Counted from the first letter of the stretch, positions 35,520-44,626 are shown. The stretch: 64,000 nucleotides of DNA from Sphaerotilus natans (GCF_900156335.1 NZ_FTMZ01000006.1:124001-188000), one strand, 5' to 3'. The notes: a model not told the origin generated them from the sequence alone. Numbers and translations are program-made.

Positions 35520-36709
35520 TCGCCGCAGGCCGCCGTCTCCTTGCGGCCTGCGCCGCCCCGCTTGCACTGGCCGCAGCCCTGGCGACAGGGTTGCTGGGCG
35601 GCTGCTGCGGCGGCGGCACGCAGGCGACCGACACCGGACTGAGCACCGGATCCTGGACCTGGCGGCTGCCTGCCGGCTTTCCGGTGCCGGTGGTGCCCGC
35701 CGACAACCCGATGAGCGAGGCCAAGGTCGAACTCGGACGCCATCTCTTTCATGACAGGCGCCTGTCCGGCAATGGCACGCAGGCCTGCGCGAGCTGCCAT
35801 CTGCAGTCGCTGGCCTTCACCGACGGCCGGGCCACTTCGCTGGGCTCGACCGGCGAAGCCCATCCGCGCAACGCCCAGCCGCTGGCCAATGTCGCCTACA
35901 GCCCGCTGCTGACCTGGGCGAACTTCTCGCTGACCTCGCTGGAGCAGCAGATGCTGGCGCCGCTGTTCGGCGACAACCCGGTCGAGATGGGCGTGACCGA
36001 CCGCAACCAGGCCGAGGTGCTGGCGCGTCTGCGCCAGGATCCCGACTACCGCAGCCGCTTCGCCCAGGTGTTTCCCGGCCAGGCCGAGCCGATCCAGTGG
36101 GACAGCGTCATCAAGGCCATCGCAGCCTTCCAGCGCTCGATCATCTCGGGCAACAGCCGCTTCGACCGGGCCCAGCGCGGCGAGCTGCTGCTCAGCGCGG
36201 CCGAGACCCGCGGCATGAACCTGTTCAACGGCGAGAAGGCGGAGTGCTTCCACTGCCACGGCAGCTTCAACTTCAACGATCAGGTCAATCACCTCGGGCT
36301 GCGTCTGGTCGACACGCCTTTCCACAACACCGGTCTCTACAACATCGACGGCCGGGGTGGATTTCCGGCACCCAACCGCGGCCTCTTCGAGCTCAGCGGC
36401 AAGGCCGAGGACATGGGCCGGTTCCGCGCGCAGACGCTGCGCAATGTCGCGGTGACCGCACCCTACATGCATGACGGCTCGATCGCGACGCTCGAGGAGG
36501 TGCTCGACTTCTACGCCGCCGGCGGCCGGGTGATCGCCAGCGGCCCGCACGCGGGCGACGGCCGTGCCAACCCCTACCGCAGCGATCTGGTAGGCGCCAT
36601 CGCGCTGACCGCGCAGGACAAGGCCGACCTGGTGGCCTTCCTGCGCACGCTGACCGACGAGAACCTGCTGACGGACCCGGCCTATGCCGATCCGTTTGCC
36701 TCACGATGA
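35516..36709 (+). CDS. MbnH-like di-haem peroxidase-family enzyme
   Basis: A 397-residue protein of the di-haem cytochrome c peroxidase/MauG superfamily. It has a lipoprotein-type leader (TGLLGGCCGGG) and two haem sites, C91-ASCH and C244-FHCH. Axial or active-site context is visible in GVTDRNQAEVLARL and VTAPYMHDGSIATLEEVLDFY. MbnH-type members activate oxygen or peroxide to form kynurenine in their MbnP partner. The adjacent, overlapping MbnP-like gene supports that specific assignment over a generic peroxidase. The stop overlaps the next start (ATGA at 36706). Confidence 0.9.
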   Translation: MIAAGRRLLAACAAPLALAAALATGLLGGCCGGGTQATDTGLSTGSWTWRLPAGFPVPVVPADNPMSEAKVELGRHLFHDRRLSGNGTQACASCHLQSLAFTDGRATSLGSTGEAHPRNAQPLANVAYSPLLTWANFSLTSLEQQMLAPLFGDNPVEMGVTDRNQAEVLARLRQDPDYRSRFAQVFPGQAEPIQWDSVIKAIAAFQRSIISGNSRFDRAQRGELLLSAAETRGMNLFNGEKAECFHCHGSFNFNDQVNHLGLRLVDTPFHNTGLYNIDGRGGFPAPNRGLFELSGKAEDMGRFRAQTLRNVAVTAPYMHDGSIATLEEVLDFYAAGGRVIASGPHAGDGRANPYRSDLVGAIALTAQDKADLVAFLRTLTDENLLTDPAYADPFASR

Positions 36710-37989
36710 GAACGACGATGCCCCGAAGCCCGATGCGGACCAGCTGGCCACGGCCGGCATGGCTGGCTGGCGCCCTGCTGCTGTCGCTGGCCGGTGCGCA
36801 GGCACACGAGCGCGAGTCCGACGAGGCGCTGGAGGCGCCCGGATGGAGCGTGCGTGCGGCCGCGGCCCTGTCGGCCATGGCCGCCCGCGAGGCCTGGCCC
36901 GTGGCCCGCCGCTCCGGCGTGCTTGGCAGTGGCATGACGCTCGACGAGCAGCGTGGCCTGCGCCTCGAGCATGCGACGGTCGGTGCGGCGCTGCGGCTGG
37001 ATCCGACCGACATGACGCGGCTGCAGGCCAGCGTCGACATCGGCCGCCATGGCGATGGCACGACCCATGTGGAGACCGCCCGGCTCGACGGGCAGCGCGA
37101 GCTGGCCTCCGGTGCCCGCATCGGCCTGCGCGCCGGGCGCATGACTGTGCCGCTGGGCAGCATGATCGACACGGCGGGTCACCTGGACCGCTTCGCGCAG
37201 ATGCCGCTGGTGCGCCAGGCGGTGTCGGATGGTGACTGGATCGACGATGGCGTGGTGCTGCACTGGCAGGGCGATGTGCATGGCCCGGACGATGCGACGG
37301 TGCTCGAGCGGATCGAGGTCGGCGGCTGGCGGGCCCAGGCCCTGCCCGGCTCGGCCGAGAGCGGCATTGCGCCCGGACTGCAGCTTCGGCTGCGCCGGGG
37401 CGACTGGCGCCTGGAGGCCGGTGCGATCCATCTGCAGCCGCGCAACCGCGGTGCCCATGCGGCCAGCACCCGCAGCGGCCACACCCACGCCGCCCCCGAC
37501 TGCAGCCGCAGCCTGATCGGCGTGACCTGCTTCGATGGCCGCAGCACGGTGGCATCGGTCAGCCTGCGCTGGCAGCCGGACGCCAGCCCGCTGGGGCTGA
37601 CGCTGGCCACGATGGCGCAGCGCGAGCGCGGCCAGCTTGCCTCCGCCAGCGGCACGGCCGACTACCGTGGCCTCGTCACCGGAGGCTGGATCGAGGCCGA
37701 CTGGCAGGTCCGCCCGGACTGGACGCTTGCGCTGCGCGCCGAGCGGCTGGCCAGCGACCACCGCCTGATCGGGCCTGGTGCGACCGGCGTGGCGGCCGAT
37801 GCCGCGCTGACGCCGAACCAGCCAGCCTGGCGGCTGGCCGTGTCGGCCGGCTGGACACCGGCTCCAGGCTGGCAACTGCTGGCCGAGACCGGCACCGAAC
37901 GCGCCGAGCCGGCGGCCGGTCGTCGTCCGGTCTGGGCGGGGCTGCGGCTGATCTGGCAAGGCCGGCACACCGCCGAGCTTCCTTTCTGA
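36706..37989 (+). CDS. Outer-membrane beta-barrel protein linked to the MbnP/MbnH pair
   Basis: A 427-residue protein with a long signal peptide (cleavage near AGAQAHERES). Alternating amphipathic strands throughout end in a terminal Phe (HTAELPF), typical of an outer-membrane barrel. Porin-like stretches include GLRAGRMTVPLGSMIDTAGH and LVTGGWIEADWQVRPDWTL. A His-rich loop (GAHAASTRSGHTHAAPDC) could touch metal. It overlaps the MbnH-like gene stop, so it belongs to the same translational unit. Function unknown; a porin or docking site for the lipoproteins is possible. Confidence 0.78.
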   Translation: MRTTMPRSPMRTSWPRPAWLAGALLLSLAGAQAHERESDEALEAPGWSVRAAAALSAMAAREAWPVARRSGVLGSGMTLDEQRGLRLEHATVGAALRLDPTDMTRLQASVDIGRHGDGTTHVETARLDGQRELASGARIGLRAGRMTVPLGSMIDTAGHLDRFAQMPLVRQAVSDGDWIDDGVVLHWQGDVHGPDDATVLERIEVGGWRAQALPGSAESGIAPGLQLRLRRGDWRLEAGAIHLQPRNRGAHAASTRSGHTHAAPDCSRSLIGVTCFDGRSTVASVSLRWQPDASPLGLTLATMAQRERGQLASASGTADYRGLVTGGWIEADWQVRPDWTLALRAERLASDHRLIGPGATGVAADAALTPNQPAWRLAVSAGWTPAPGWQLLAETGTERAEPAAGRRPVWAGLRLIWQGRHTAELPF

Positions 37990-38241
37990 AGTTGCATCCG
38001 ACAGTTCATGGAGACCGAGATGGCCCCTCTTTTTGTCCTGAAGCGTGCGCTGCGGCGCCAGGATGAGCACACGTGCTGTGCACCCGGACCGCTGCCGCCG
38101 ACCTTCGCGGGCGTGGTCATGATCTCCGGGAAAGACCCGCACGGCCTTGCGGTCACTGATTCACTCACCTTCGCACCCCTTCCCCATGGAGGACAGACCG
38201 ATCTGTCCCATACTTTTCAGCAACAACCTGAGGAAAGACGA

Positions 38242-38730
38242 ATGTCCCTGAAGCACTCTCTTCGCGCCCTCGTGGCCTGCACCGCGCTGTTCACGGCCAC
38301 CGGCGCCGCACTCGCCCAGGTCACCGTCAAGGATCCCTGGGTCCGCGCCACCGTTGCCCAGCAGAAGGCCACCGGCGCCTTCATGCAGATCACCAGCACC
38401 GAACCGGTGCGGCTGGTCGAGGCGAAATCCGCTGCTGCGAAGATCGTCGAGATCCATGAGATGCGCATGGAGGGTGACCGGATGATGATGAAGGCGATCG
38501 ACGCGCTGGACATCGTCCCGGGCCGGGCCCTGGAGCTCAAGCCGGGCAGCTATCACGTCATGCTGATCGACGTGGTCAAGCCGGTGAATGCCGGCGACAA
38601 GGTGCCGCTGACGCTGGTGATCGAGGGCCGCGACGGCAAGCGCAGCGCAGTGGAGGTGAGCGCCGAGGCCCGGGCGATGAACGCGGCCCGGCCGGCTGCA
38701 GCCGCCCCCGAGCACAAGCATCAGCACTGA
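38242..38730 (+). CDS. Periplasmic copper chaperone PCu(A)C
   Basis: A 162-residue protein with a signal peptide (cleavage near GAALAQVTVKD) and the PCu(A)C cupredoxin-like fold. The Cu(I) motif of His and Met residues is EIHEMRMEGDRMMMKAID, and KPGSYHVMLIDV supplies the second His/Met pair. The C-terminal tail EHKHQH adds possible copper ligands. PCu(A)C proteins deliver copper to the CuA site of cytochrome oxidase. The ATG at 38242 has a GAGGAAAG ribosome-binding site; the in-frame stretch upstream lacks signal-peptide character. Confidence 0.93.
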   Translation: MSLKHSLRALVACTALFTATGAALAQVTVKDPWVRATVAQQKATGAFMQITSTEPVRLVEAKSAAAKIVEIHEMRMEGDRMMMKAIDALDIVPGRALELKPGSYHVMLIDVVKPVNAGDKVPLTLVIEGRDGKRSAVEVSAEARAMNAARPAAAAPEHKHQH

Positions 38731-38763
38731 AGTCGCTGACTGCGCCGGACGACCGACCTCCAG

Positions 38764-39183
38764 ATGCACTGGCGAATCCACCGACGCCTGATCAGCAGCA
38801 TCGCCATCCTGGCGGTGCTGCTGAACGCGCTGGTGCCCTCGCTGTCGCAGGCCTTCGCGGCAAGCCACCGCTCCAGCCAGGACCGGGCGGGCGGCTGGGT
38901 CGAAATCTGCGCGTCCAATGGCGCCGTCTGGATTCTGCAGGCTCCGGACGGCCGAGTCCTTGAACAGACATCCACTCGGCCGGACGATGTTCCTGGGCCG
39001 CTGCACGAAGCCTGCGCCTACTGCCTGACGCATGCCGGGTCCTTCGGCCTGCTGCCGGTGGCTGGCCTGCCCGGTGTGTCCGCTCAAGCGGTGGGCGCGG
39101 CGCCGTTCTTCTTTTTCTCGACCTTCTCTGACGACGAGCCGGGCTGGATCCGGCCCGCTCCGCGCGCTCCTCCGTGCCGTTGA
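38764..39183 (+). CDS. DUF2946-like small membrane/periplasmic protein
   Basis: A 139-residue protein with an N-terminal signal anchor (RLISSIAILAVLLNALVPSLS), the segment VEICASNGAVWIL and the cysteine motif HEACAYCLTHAGSFGL, all typical of DUF2946. It lies 33 bp after the PCu(A)C gene and is a diverged second copy of the protein at 30574, so the copper island is bracketed by two such proteins. Metal binding by the CxxC pair is plausible but not proven. Confidence 0.8.
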   Translation: MHWRIHRRLISSIAILAVLLNALVPSLSQAFAASHRSSQDRAGGWVEICASNGAVWILQAPDGRVLEQTSTRPDDVPGPLHEACAYCLTHAGSFGLLPVAGLPGVSAQAVGAAPFFFFSTFSDDEPGWIRPAPRAPPCR

Positions 39184-39341
39184 ACTGAGCATCACCCGCA
39201 CGCCGTGGCGATCTGCCCGGCGCTGTGGTCCCGATGTCTTGTTCCCTGATCCCGATGCCCTCGCGACCTGTCTTCCGGCTCCGCTCCGGCAGACCGGTCC
39301 GGGCCTTCTCGATTCACGGTCCGTTCTCCGGGAGTAGCGCC

Positions 39342-39653
39342 ATGCCGCGCATCCGTCTCTTCATCGCCGCCCATCTGGCGGCCGTCCTGTCTCTCTACGC
39401 GCTGGCCGTGCACATCGGCGACGGCTGGGCCAGTCCCCCGATGCCGGCCCTGGCCGGGTCGTCAGCCGTCGTGGCTCGCCAGCCGGACCGCAGCCCGGAT
39501 CCTTCATTCTCGTCTGCGCTGCTGGCGGCACCTGACCCCGCGGACACCCTTCGCACGGCCGACCATGACCTGGTGCGCCGATCAGCCCTTCAGGATCTGC
39601 AGTCCCCCTGGGACCGCGATCAGCACGCCAACGCCCTCATCTCCGGAAAGTGA
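39342..39653 (+). CDS. Hypothetical exported protein
   Basis: A 103-residue protein with an N-terminal hydrophobic segment (RIRLFIAAHLAAVLSLYALAV) and a polar tail rich in Asp, Pro and Ser. No domain is recognised. ATG 39342 has GGGAG upstream and gives a clean signal-anchor start. Its stop overlaps a GTG start of the Crp-like regulator, so the two are probably co-expressed. It may be an unassigned part of the copper island. Confidence 0.55.
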   Translation: MPRIRLFIAAHLAAVLSLYALAVHIGDGWASPPMPALAGSSAVVARQPDRSPDPSFSSALLAAPDPADTLRTADHDLVRRSALQDLQSPWDRDQHANALISGK

Positions 39654-40276
39654 CGATGCACACCCACACCCCTACCCGAACTGCTGAGGCCCCGCTGTCG
39701 TGGTGTGGCACGGACCGCGATCTGTACAGGCGAGGCGAACAGATCATTCGGCCCGGCCGGATGAGCATGCCGATGGTGGTGGTCTCCGGCGCGATGAGGC
39801 TGGACCTGCCTGGCGAGGACGACAGTGCCATCACGCTGGCCCTGCCCGGCGATCTGCTGGGTGTCGAGGTGCTGTTGGGTCAGCTGCCTCGCAGCCGGGG
39901 CGTGGCCTTGGTGGCCACCGAGGTGGCGCTGCTCGGCCCCGTGCCTCAGGACCAGTGGCTTGCGCTGCTGGGACGGCAGCTGCTGTCCGCGCGGCAGCGC
40001 CAGATGCACCTGGCACGACTGCGGCACGGCGCCGCTGCAGACCGTGTCGAGACCCTGCTGGGTCTGCTCGAGGGGGTGCAGCTGCCCCGGCTCACCGACA
40101 TCGCGGCCCTGACCGACCTGGCGCCCGAGACGGTGTCACGGCACCTGTCCGGGCGCCGTCGCGCCTTGCAGGACCTGCCGAGCGGACAGGTCCCGGGCAG
40201 AGTCGCGGTCAGTCCGCCGTCTGCAGCGTGCCGCGGCGCATCTGGTCGCGCTCCAGCGACTCGAACAGCGCCTTGA
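39650..40276 (+). CDS. Crp/Fnr-family transcription regulator
   Basis: About 208 residues. An N-terminal cyclic-nucleotide-binding-like barrel ([38 protein letters not shown]) is joined by a long helix to a winged helix-turn-helix ([20 protein letters not shown]). No Fnr-type N-terminal cysteines are present. The start is GTG 39650, overlapping the previous stop, or ATG 39656. The last 68 bp overlap the convergent HPPD gene, and the tail after the HTH (about 30 residues) is Ala/Arg/Pro-rich and unlike the family. It may control the copper island; the ligand is unknown. Confidence 0.8.
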   Translation: MTMHTHTPTRTAEAPLSWCGTDRDLYRRGEQIIRPGRMSMPMVVVSGAMRLDLPGEDDSAITLALPGDLLGVEVLLGQLPRSRGVALVATEVALLGPVPQDQWLALLGRQLLSARQRQMHLARLRHGAAADRVETLLGLLEGVQLPRLTDIAALTDLAPETVSRHLSGRRRALQDLPSGQVPGRVAVSPPSAACRGASGRAPATRTAP

Positions 40277-41357
40277 AGTTGCCCTCGCCGAAGCCCTCGT
40301 CGCGCTTGCGCTGGATGAACTCGAAGAAGACCGGCCCGAGCAGCGGCTGGCTGAAGATCTGCAGCAGCAGGCGCGGCGTGCCGCCGGCGGTGTAGCCGTC
40401 GAGCAGGATGCCGCGCGTCTGCAGCGCGTCCACCGGCTCGCCGTGGCCGGGCAAGCGCTCGGCGAGCATCTCGTAGTAGACCGCGTTGGGTGCGCTCATC
40501 AGCGGCACGCCGGCCATCTGCAGCGCGTCCACCGTCGCGATCAGGTCGTCGCAGAGCAGCGCCACATGCTGGATGCCCTCGCCGTTGAACTGCATCAGGA
40601 ACTCCTCGATCTGGCCGCCGCCCTGGCGCGCCTCCTCGTTGAGCGGGATGCGGATCAGGCCGTCGGGCGCGGTCATCGCCTTCGAGGTCAGGCCGGTGTA
40701 CTCGCCCTGGATGTCGAAGTAGCGGATCTCGCGGAAGTTGAACAGGTGCTCGTAGAAATGCGCCCAGTAGGCCATGCGGCCGCGGTAGACGTTGTGCGTG
40801 AGGTGGTCGATCAGGCGCAGGCCGTGGCCGACCGGGCGGCGCTTCGCGGCATCCTCGAATTCGGGCAGGAACTCGAAGTCGATGTCGTAGATGGACTTGC
40901 CGTCCTCGAAGCGGTCGATCAGGTAGAGCGGCGCGCCGCCGATGCCCTTGATGGCCGGCAGGCGCAGCTCCATCGGGCCGGTCGGGATCTCCACCGGCTG
41001 TGCGCCCAGCTCCAGCGCCCGGGCATAGGCGCGGTGTGCGTCCTTCACGCGGAAGGCCAGGCCGCAGGCGCTGGGGCCGTGCTCGGCGGCGAAGTAGGTC
41101 GCCAGGCTCCTGGGCTCGCGGTTGACGATGAAGTTGATCTCGCCCTGGCGGTAGAGCACCACGTCCTTGGAGCGGTGGCGGGCGACGAGCGAGAAGCCCA
41201 TTCGCTCGAACAGCGGCTCGAGCACGCCGGCGGTCGGCGCGGCGAACTCGACGAACTCGAAGCCGCACAGGCCCATCGGGTTGTCGAACAGGTCGGTACG
41301 GGGGGAGGACAGGGGCGTAGTAACGGAAACGGGAGCGGAAACGGTCGGGTCAGCCAT
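40209..41357 (-). CDS. hppD: 4-hydroxyphenylpyruvate dioxygenase
   Basis: A 382-residue Fe(II) dioxygenase that turns 4-hydroxyphenylpyruvate into homogentisate in tyrosine breakdown. The two vicinal-oxygen-chelate halves are clear. The iron ligands are His in [12 protein letters not shown], His in [11 protein letters not shown] and Glu in [20 protein letters not shown], the last being the HPPD C-terminal signature. ATG 41357 has GAAGGAG upstream. It stands alone, convergent with and overlapping the Crp-like gene, and has no visible link to the flanking copper or uronate genes. The 279 bp upstream (41358-41636) hold no gene I can support. Confidence 0.95.
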   Translation of the reverse strand: MADPTVSAPVSVTTPLSSPRTDLFDNPMGLCGFEFVEFAAPTAGVLEPLFERMGFSLVARHRSKDVVLYRQGEINFIVNREPRSLATYFAAEHGPSACGLAFRVKDAHRAYARALELGAQPVEIPTGPMELRLPAIKGIGGAPLYLIDRFEDGKSIYDIDFEFLPEFEDAAKRRPVGHGLRLIDHLTHNVYRGRMAYWAHFYEHLFNFREIRYFDIQGEYTGLTSKAMTAPDGLIRIPLNEEARQGGGQIEEFLMQFNGEGIQHVALLCDDLIATVDALQMAGVPLMSAPNAVYYEMLAERLPGHGEPVDALQTRGILLDGYTAGGTPRLLLQIFSQPLLGPVFFEFIQRKRDEGFGEGNFKALFESLERDQMRRGTLQTAD

Positions 41358-41636
41358 GACAGGCTCCTTCGGCGGAGGTCGGGACGTGCAGGGGCGAACG
41401 CGAACGCGCGGGCCGCATCGGCCGCGTCGATCACGACGACGGGAACAAGGACAGGGGGAAGCCGCGAGGGCGGCTCAGGCGCACGAAGGCGGCGAGCACG
41501 GCACGCCGCGCACGCTGCGGGCGAGGTGATCACCGATGACCAGCTGGAAGCAGCCGTCGAAACCGTGAAGGCGGAAAGGCATGGGCTGAATCTAGTCGAT
41601 CCGGCAGGGGCTGCCTAGAGGGCTGACCAGCAGGGC

Positions 41637-42368
41637 TCAGGCACCGCCCATGCGCCGGCGGCGCTCACGGCTGTTGGCCAGATGGGTGCGCATGGCCGCG
41701 CGTGCGGCCTCCGGGTCGCTGGCGGCGATCGCGTCGCAGATGCTGTCGTGCTCGGCGTTGACCCGGCGCAGGTAGTGGCGCCGCTCCTGCTCCTGTTCCG
41801 GCGTGCTCTGCCCGTCCAGGCGCGAGCGCGGGATGATGGTGCGTCCCAGCGTGCCGATCAGCTCGGCGAAGTGATGGTTGCCGGTGGCGCGAGCGATCGC
41901 CAGGTGGAAGTGGAAGTCGGCCTCGACCGCGTCGCGGCCGGCCTCGATCGCGGCGGTGACCTCGGCCAGCGCGGCGCGCATCGCGGTCAGGTCGGCCTCG
42001 GTGCGGCGCTGCGCGGCCAGCGCGGCCGCTTCGGTCTCCACCCCGATGCGCAGCTCCAGCATCGCGATGACATCGTGCAGCGTGGCGACCTGCTCGGGCG
42101 CGATGCGAAAGCCCGGTGCCTCGCCCAGACCGAGCACGAAGGTGCCGATGCCGTGGCGCGTCTCGACCAGGCCGCTGGCCTGCAGCCGCGAGATGGCCTC
42201 GCGCACCACGGTGCGACTGACGGCGAACTCGGCCATGATCGCCGCCTCGGTGGGCAGCTTGGTGCCGGGGGGGAGCTGGCCGTCGCGGATGCGCTCGCCG
42301 ATCGACGCGACCAGTTCGAGCGCGAGGGTGCGGGGGCGGCGGCGTTCGGCGGGCGGGTGCAGCGACAT
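41637..42368 (-). CDS. GntR-family (FadR/FCD subfamily) transcription regulator, uronate-type
   Basis: A 243-residue regulator with an N-terminal GntR winged helix (LPTEAAIMAEFAVSRTVVREAISRLQASGLV) and a C-terminal FCD ligand domain with Asp/His metal-binding pattern (DAVEADFHFHLAIARATGNHHF and NAEHDSICDAI). FCD members often bind organic acids or uronates (UxuR, ExuR, DgoR). It is the second gene of a lacI-gntR pair, 32 bp after lacI, next to the uronate TRAP transporter. Control of hexuronate or aldarate genes is the likely role. Confidence 0.9.
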   Translation of the reverse strand: MSLHPPAERRRPRTLALELVASIGERIRDGQLPPGTKLPTEAAIMAEFAVSRTVVREAISRLQASGLVETRHGIGTFVLGLGEAPGFRIAPEQVATLHDVIAMLELRIGVETEAAALAAQRRTEADLTAMRAALAEVTAAIEAGRDAVEADFHFHLAIARATGNHHFAELIGTLGRTIIPRSRLDGQSTPEQEQERRHYLRRVNAEHDSICDAIAASDPEAARAAMRTHLANSRERRRRMGGA

Positions 42369-42400
42369 GGGTTCGGAGATGGACGGAAAAACGGTCGACT

Positions 42401-43477
42401 TTACCGCGTGCGGCCCTCGCCTCGGCTGACAGCCGGGCGGCCGAGCGTCGAGCCGCGCACGATCACCCGCGCGGCGATCAGCTCATGGCCGCTTCTGGCG
42501 GCCGGATCGCCGCCGATGCGCGCGATCAGCCGGCGCATCGCGCGCTCGCCGGTCTGCTCGCTGCCGCTGTCGACGGTGGTCAGCGCCGGGCTGGTGTAGC
42601 GGCCGTAGACGATGTTGTCGAAGCCAGCGATCGAGACGTCGTGGGGCACGGCCAGGCCCAGTGCCTGCGCCTGGCCGAGCAGGCCCAGCGCGATCAGGTC
42701 GTTGTAGGCCACCACCGCGTCGGGTGCGTCCGCGCTCAGCAGCACTTCGGAGGCGATGCGCTCGCCCTCGTCGGCGCTGGCCTCGTTCACATCATGGCGG
42801 TGCAGCTCGGCCCCGCTGCCCTCGAAGGCCTGCTGCAGCCCGAGCCAGCGCTCCTGGCTCCAGCGGGCGCCGGAGAATCCCACATAGCGCAGGCGCCGAT
42901 GGCCGAGCTCGCGCAGGTGGCGACCGAGCATCGCGGCGGCGGCGCGGTTGTCGATGCCGACGCTGCTGCAGTCCTGCTGCGCCGGCGGCCCGCCGTAGTA
43001 GACCACCGGCATGTCCGAGGCACCCAGCCAGGCCCGCGCCTCGTCCGACAGCCGCGCGCTGACGATCAGGCCGTCGACCCGCCGGCTCAGCGCCTGCAGC
43101 GTCGGCAGCTCCGGCGCCAGACCCTCGGCGATGTCGGCGAACAGCAGGTTCAGCTCCGCCTCGGCCGCCGGGCGCGAGGCGCCGCGGATCAGGCTGGTGA
43201 AGTGCGGGTTGCGCACATCCAGCACCACGATGCCGACGTTGCCGGTGCGGCCGGTGATCATGCCGCGCGCCATCGGGTTGGAGCTGTAGCCCAGATCACG
43301 CACCGCCTGCGCCACCCGCTCCTCCACTTCACGGGTGAAGCGCTGGCCGCCGTTGAGGAACTTCGACACCGTCGCGGTCGACACGCCGGCCGCCTGGGCG
43401 ACATCGCGGATCGTCGAGGCACGGCGGCGTCCGGCCCCCTCGGGCGCGGCGATGGGCGTTCTGGAATTCACTGTCAT
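42401..43477 (-). CDS. LacI-family transcription repressor of the TRAP/uronate operon
   Basis: A 358-residue repressor with a LacI helix-turn-helix after a short extension (STIRDVAQAAGVSTATVSKFLN), hinge helix NPMARGM and a periplasmic-binding-like effector domain (VGIVVLDVRNPHF, VSIAGFDNIVYGRYTSPALTTV). It diverges from the TRAP operon. Two AAACGTTT palindromes, the classical LacI-family core, lie in the shared promoter region: one 25 bp before its own start, one overlapping the likely TRAP promoter -10. Autoregulation and repression of the transporter are therefore likely. The effector is probably a uronate or derived acid. Confidence 0.93.
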   Translation of the reverse strand: MTVNSRTPIAAPEGAGRRRASTIRDVAQAAGVSTATVSKFLNGGQRFTREVEERVAQAVRDLGYSSNPMARGMITGRTGNVGIVVLDVRNPHFTSLIRGASRPAAEAELNLLFADIAEGLAPELPTLQALSRRVDGLIVSARLSDEARAWLGASDMPVVYYGGPPAQQDCSSVGIDNRAAAAMLGRHLRELGHRRLRYVGFSGARWSQERWLGLQQAFEGSGAELHRHDVNEASADEGERIASEVLLSADAPDAVVAYNDLIALGLLGQAQALGLAVPHDVSIAGFDNIVYGRYTSPALTTVDSGSEQTGERAMRRLIARIGGDPAARSGHELIAARVIVRGSTLGRPAVSRGEGRTR

Positions 43478-43499
43478 GACGCAGATTCTATCGTCCAGG

Positions 43500-43511
43500 T
43501 AAAACGTTTAT
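43500..43511. promoter_or_regulatory. LacI-family operator upstream of lacI
   Basis: TAAAACGTTTAT contains the palindromic core AAACGTTT (43502-43509), 25 bp before the lacI start. It is the weaker of two sites in this gap. Confidence 0.6.
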
Positions 43512-43563
43512 TCCCCGCACATGACAGGATACGTTCCTAGTGAATACCCTTGCAACGATTTGC

Positions 43564-43593
43564 TTGACCCTCATGGAAGGTTAAACGTTTAAT
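43564..43593 (+). promoter_or_regulatory. Candidate promoter of the TRAP operon
   Basis: TTGACC (43564-43569) and TTTAAT (43588-43593) are separated by 18 bp and match sigma-70 consensus at 5 of 6 positions each. The -10 lies within the TTAAACGTTTAA operator, 49 bp before the dctP start. Confidence 0.55.
43581..43592. promoter_or_regulatory. LacI-family operator before the TRAP operon
   Basis: TTAAACGTTTAA is a perfect 12-bp palindrome with the LacI-family core. It overlaps the candidate -10, so binding should block transcription of the TRAP genes. Confidence 0.7.
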
Positions 43594-43641
43594 CACTGGT
43601 ACGACATCCGACCATTGCGACACTGACCTGAGGAGACAAGC

Positions 43642-44610
43642 ATGTCCAGACTGAATGCCGTTCTTGCTGCCGCCGCGCTGGCCGCACTGACCCCGCTGGC
43701 CCAGGCGGTCGACTTCCGCTCGGCCGACATCCACAACTCCGACGACTATCCGACCGTGGCGGCCGTCAGGCACATGGGCCAGCTGCTCGAGCAGAAGAGC
43801 GGCGGCAAGCACAAGATCAAGGTCTTCAACAAGGGGGCGCTGGGCACCGAGAAGGAGACGATCGACCAGCTCAAGATCGGTGCGCTGGAAATGGCCCGCG
43901 TCAACATCAGTCCGATGAACGGCATCTGTCAGAAGACCCTGGTACCCACCATGCCCTTCCTGTTCAGCTCGATCGAACAGATGCGTCGCACGCTCGACGG
44001 CGTGGTCGGCGAGGAGATCCTGAAGTCCTGCGAGGAGCAGGGCTTCGTCGGTCTGGCCTTCTACGACTCGGGTGCGCGCTCGCTCTACGCCAAGAAGCCG
44101 ATCCGCACGGTCGCCGACGTCAAGGGCATGAAGGTGCGCGTGCAGCAGTCGGACCTGTGGGTGGCGCTGGTCGGCGCGATGGGGGGCAACGCCACGCCGA
44201 TGCCCTTCGGCGAGGTCTACACCGGCCTGAAGACCGGCCTGATCGACGCGGCCGAGAACAACGTTCCTTCGTACGACAGCGTCAAGCACTACGAATCGGC
44301 CAAGTACTACTCGAAGACCGAGCACTCGATGGCGCCCGAGATGCTGCTGATGTCGAAGATCGTCTGGGACAAGCTGCCCAAGGCCGATCAGGACCTGGTG
44401 CGTGCCGCAGCCAAGGAGTCGGTCGCCTTCCAGCGCCGCAAGTGGGACGAGCAGGAGGCGAAGTCGCTGGCTGCGGTCAAGGCCGGCGGCGCCGAGATCA
44501 TCGAGGTCGACAAGAAGTCCTTCCAGGCGGTGATGGGCCCGGTCTACGACAAGTTCATGACCACGCCCGACCTCAAGCGCCTGGTCAAGGCCATCCAGGA
44601 CAGCAAGTAA
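43642..44610 (+). CDS. TRAP transporter periplasmic binding protein (DctP family), probable uronate receptor
   Basis: A 322-residue receptor with signal peptide (cleavage near LAQAVDFRS). DctP landmarks are visible: [21 protein letters not shown], the helix with the carboxylate-binding Arg in [12 protein letters not shown], and [18 protein letters not shown]. It would bind a sugar acid in the periplasm and deliver it to the Q/M membrane subunits encoded next. Neighbouring uronate dehydrogenase and lactonase genes suggest D-galacturonate or D-glucuronate. An AGGAGACA ribosome-binding site precedes the ATG. Confidence 0.93.
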   Translation: MSRLNAVLAAAALAALTPLAQAVDFRSADIHNSDDYPTVAAVRHMGQLLEQKSGGKHKIKVFNKGALGTEKETIDQLKIGALEMARVNISPMNGICQKTLVPTMPFLFSSIEQMRRTLDGVVGEEILKSCEEQGFVGLAFYDSGARSLYAKKPIRTVADVKGMKVRVQQSDLWVALVGAMGGNATPMPFGEVYTGLKTGLIDAAENNVPSYDSVKHYESAKYYSKTEHSMAPEMLLMSKIVWDKLPKADQDLVRAAAKESVAFQRRKWDEQEAKSLAAVKAGGAEIIEVDKKSFQAVMGPVYDKFMTTPDLKRLVKAIQDSK

Positions 44611-44626
44611 GGCGAGGCGCAGGACC

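Noticed and set aside
33090-35567. Very long open frame (about 825 codons) on the minus strand across the TonB, PepSY and MbnP genes
   Set aside because: The product is His/Arg/Gly-rich low-complexity sequence typical of antisense frames in GC-rich genes, and the plus strand carries three clear families.
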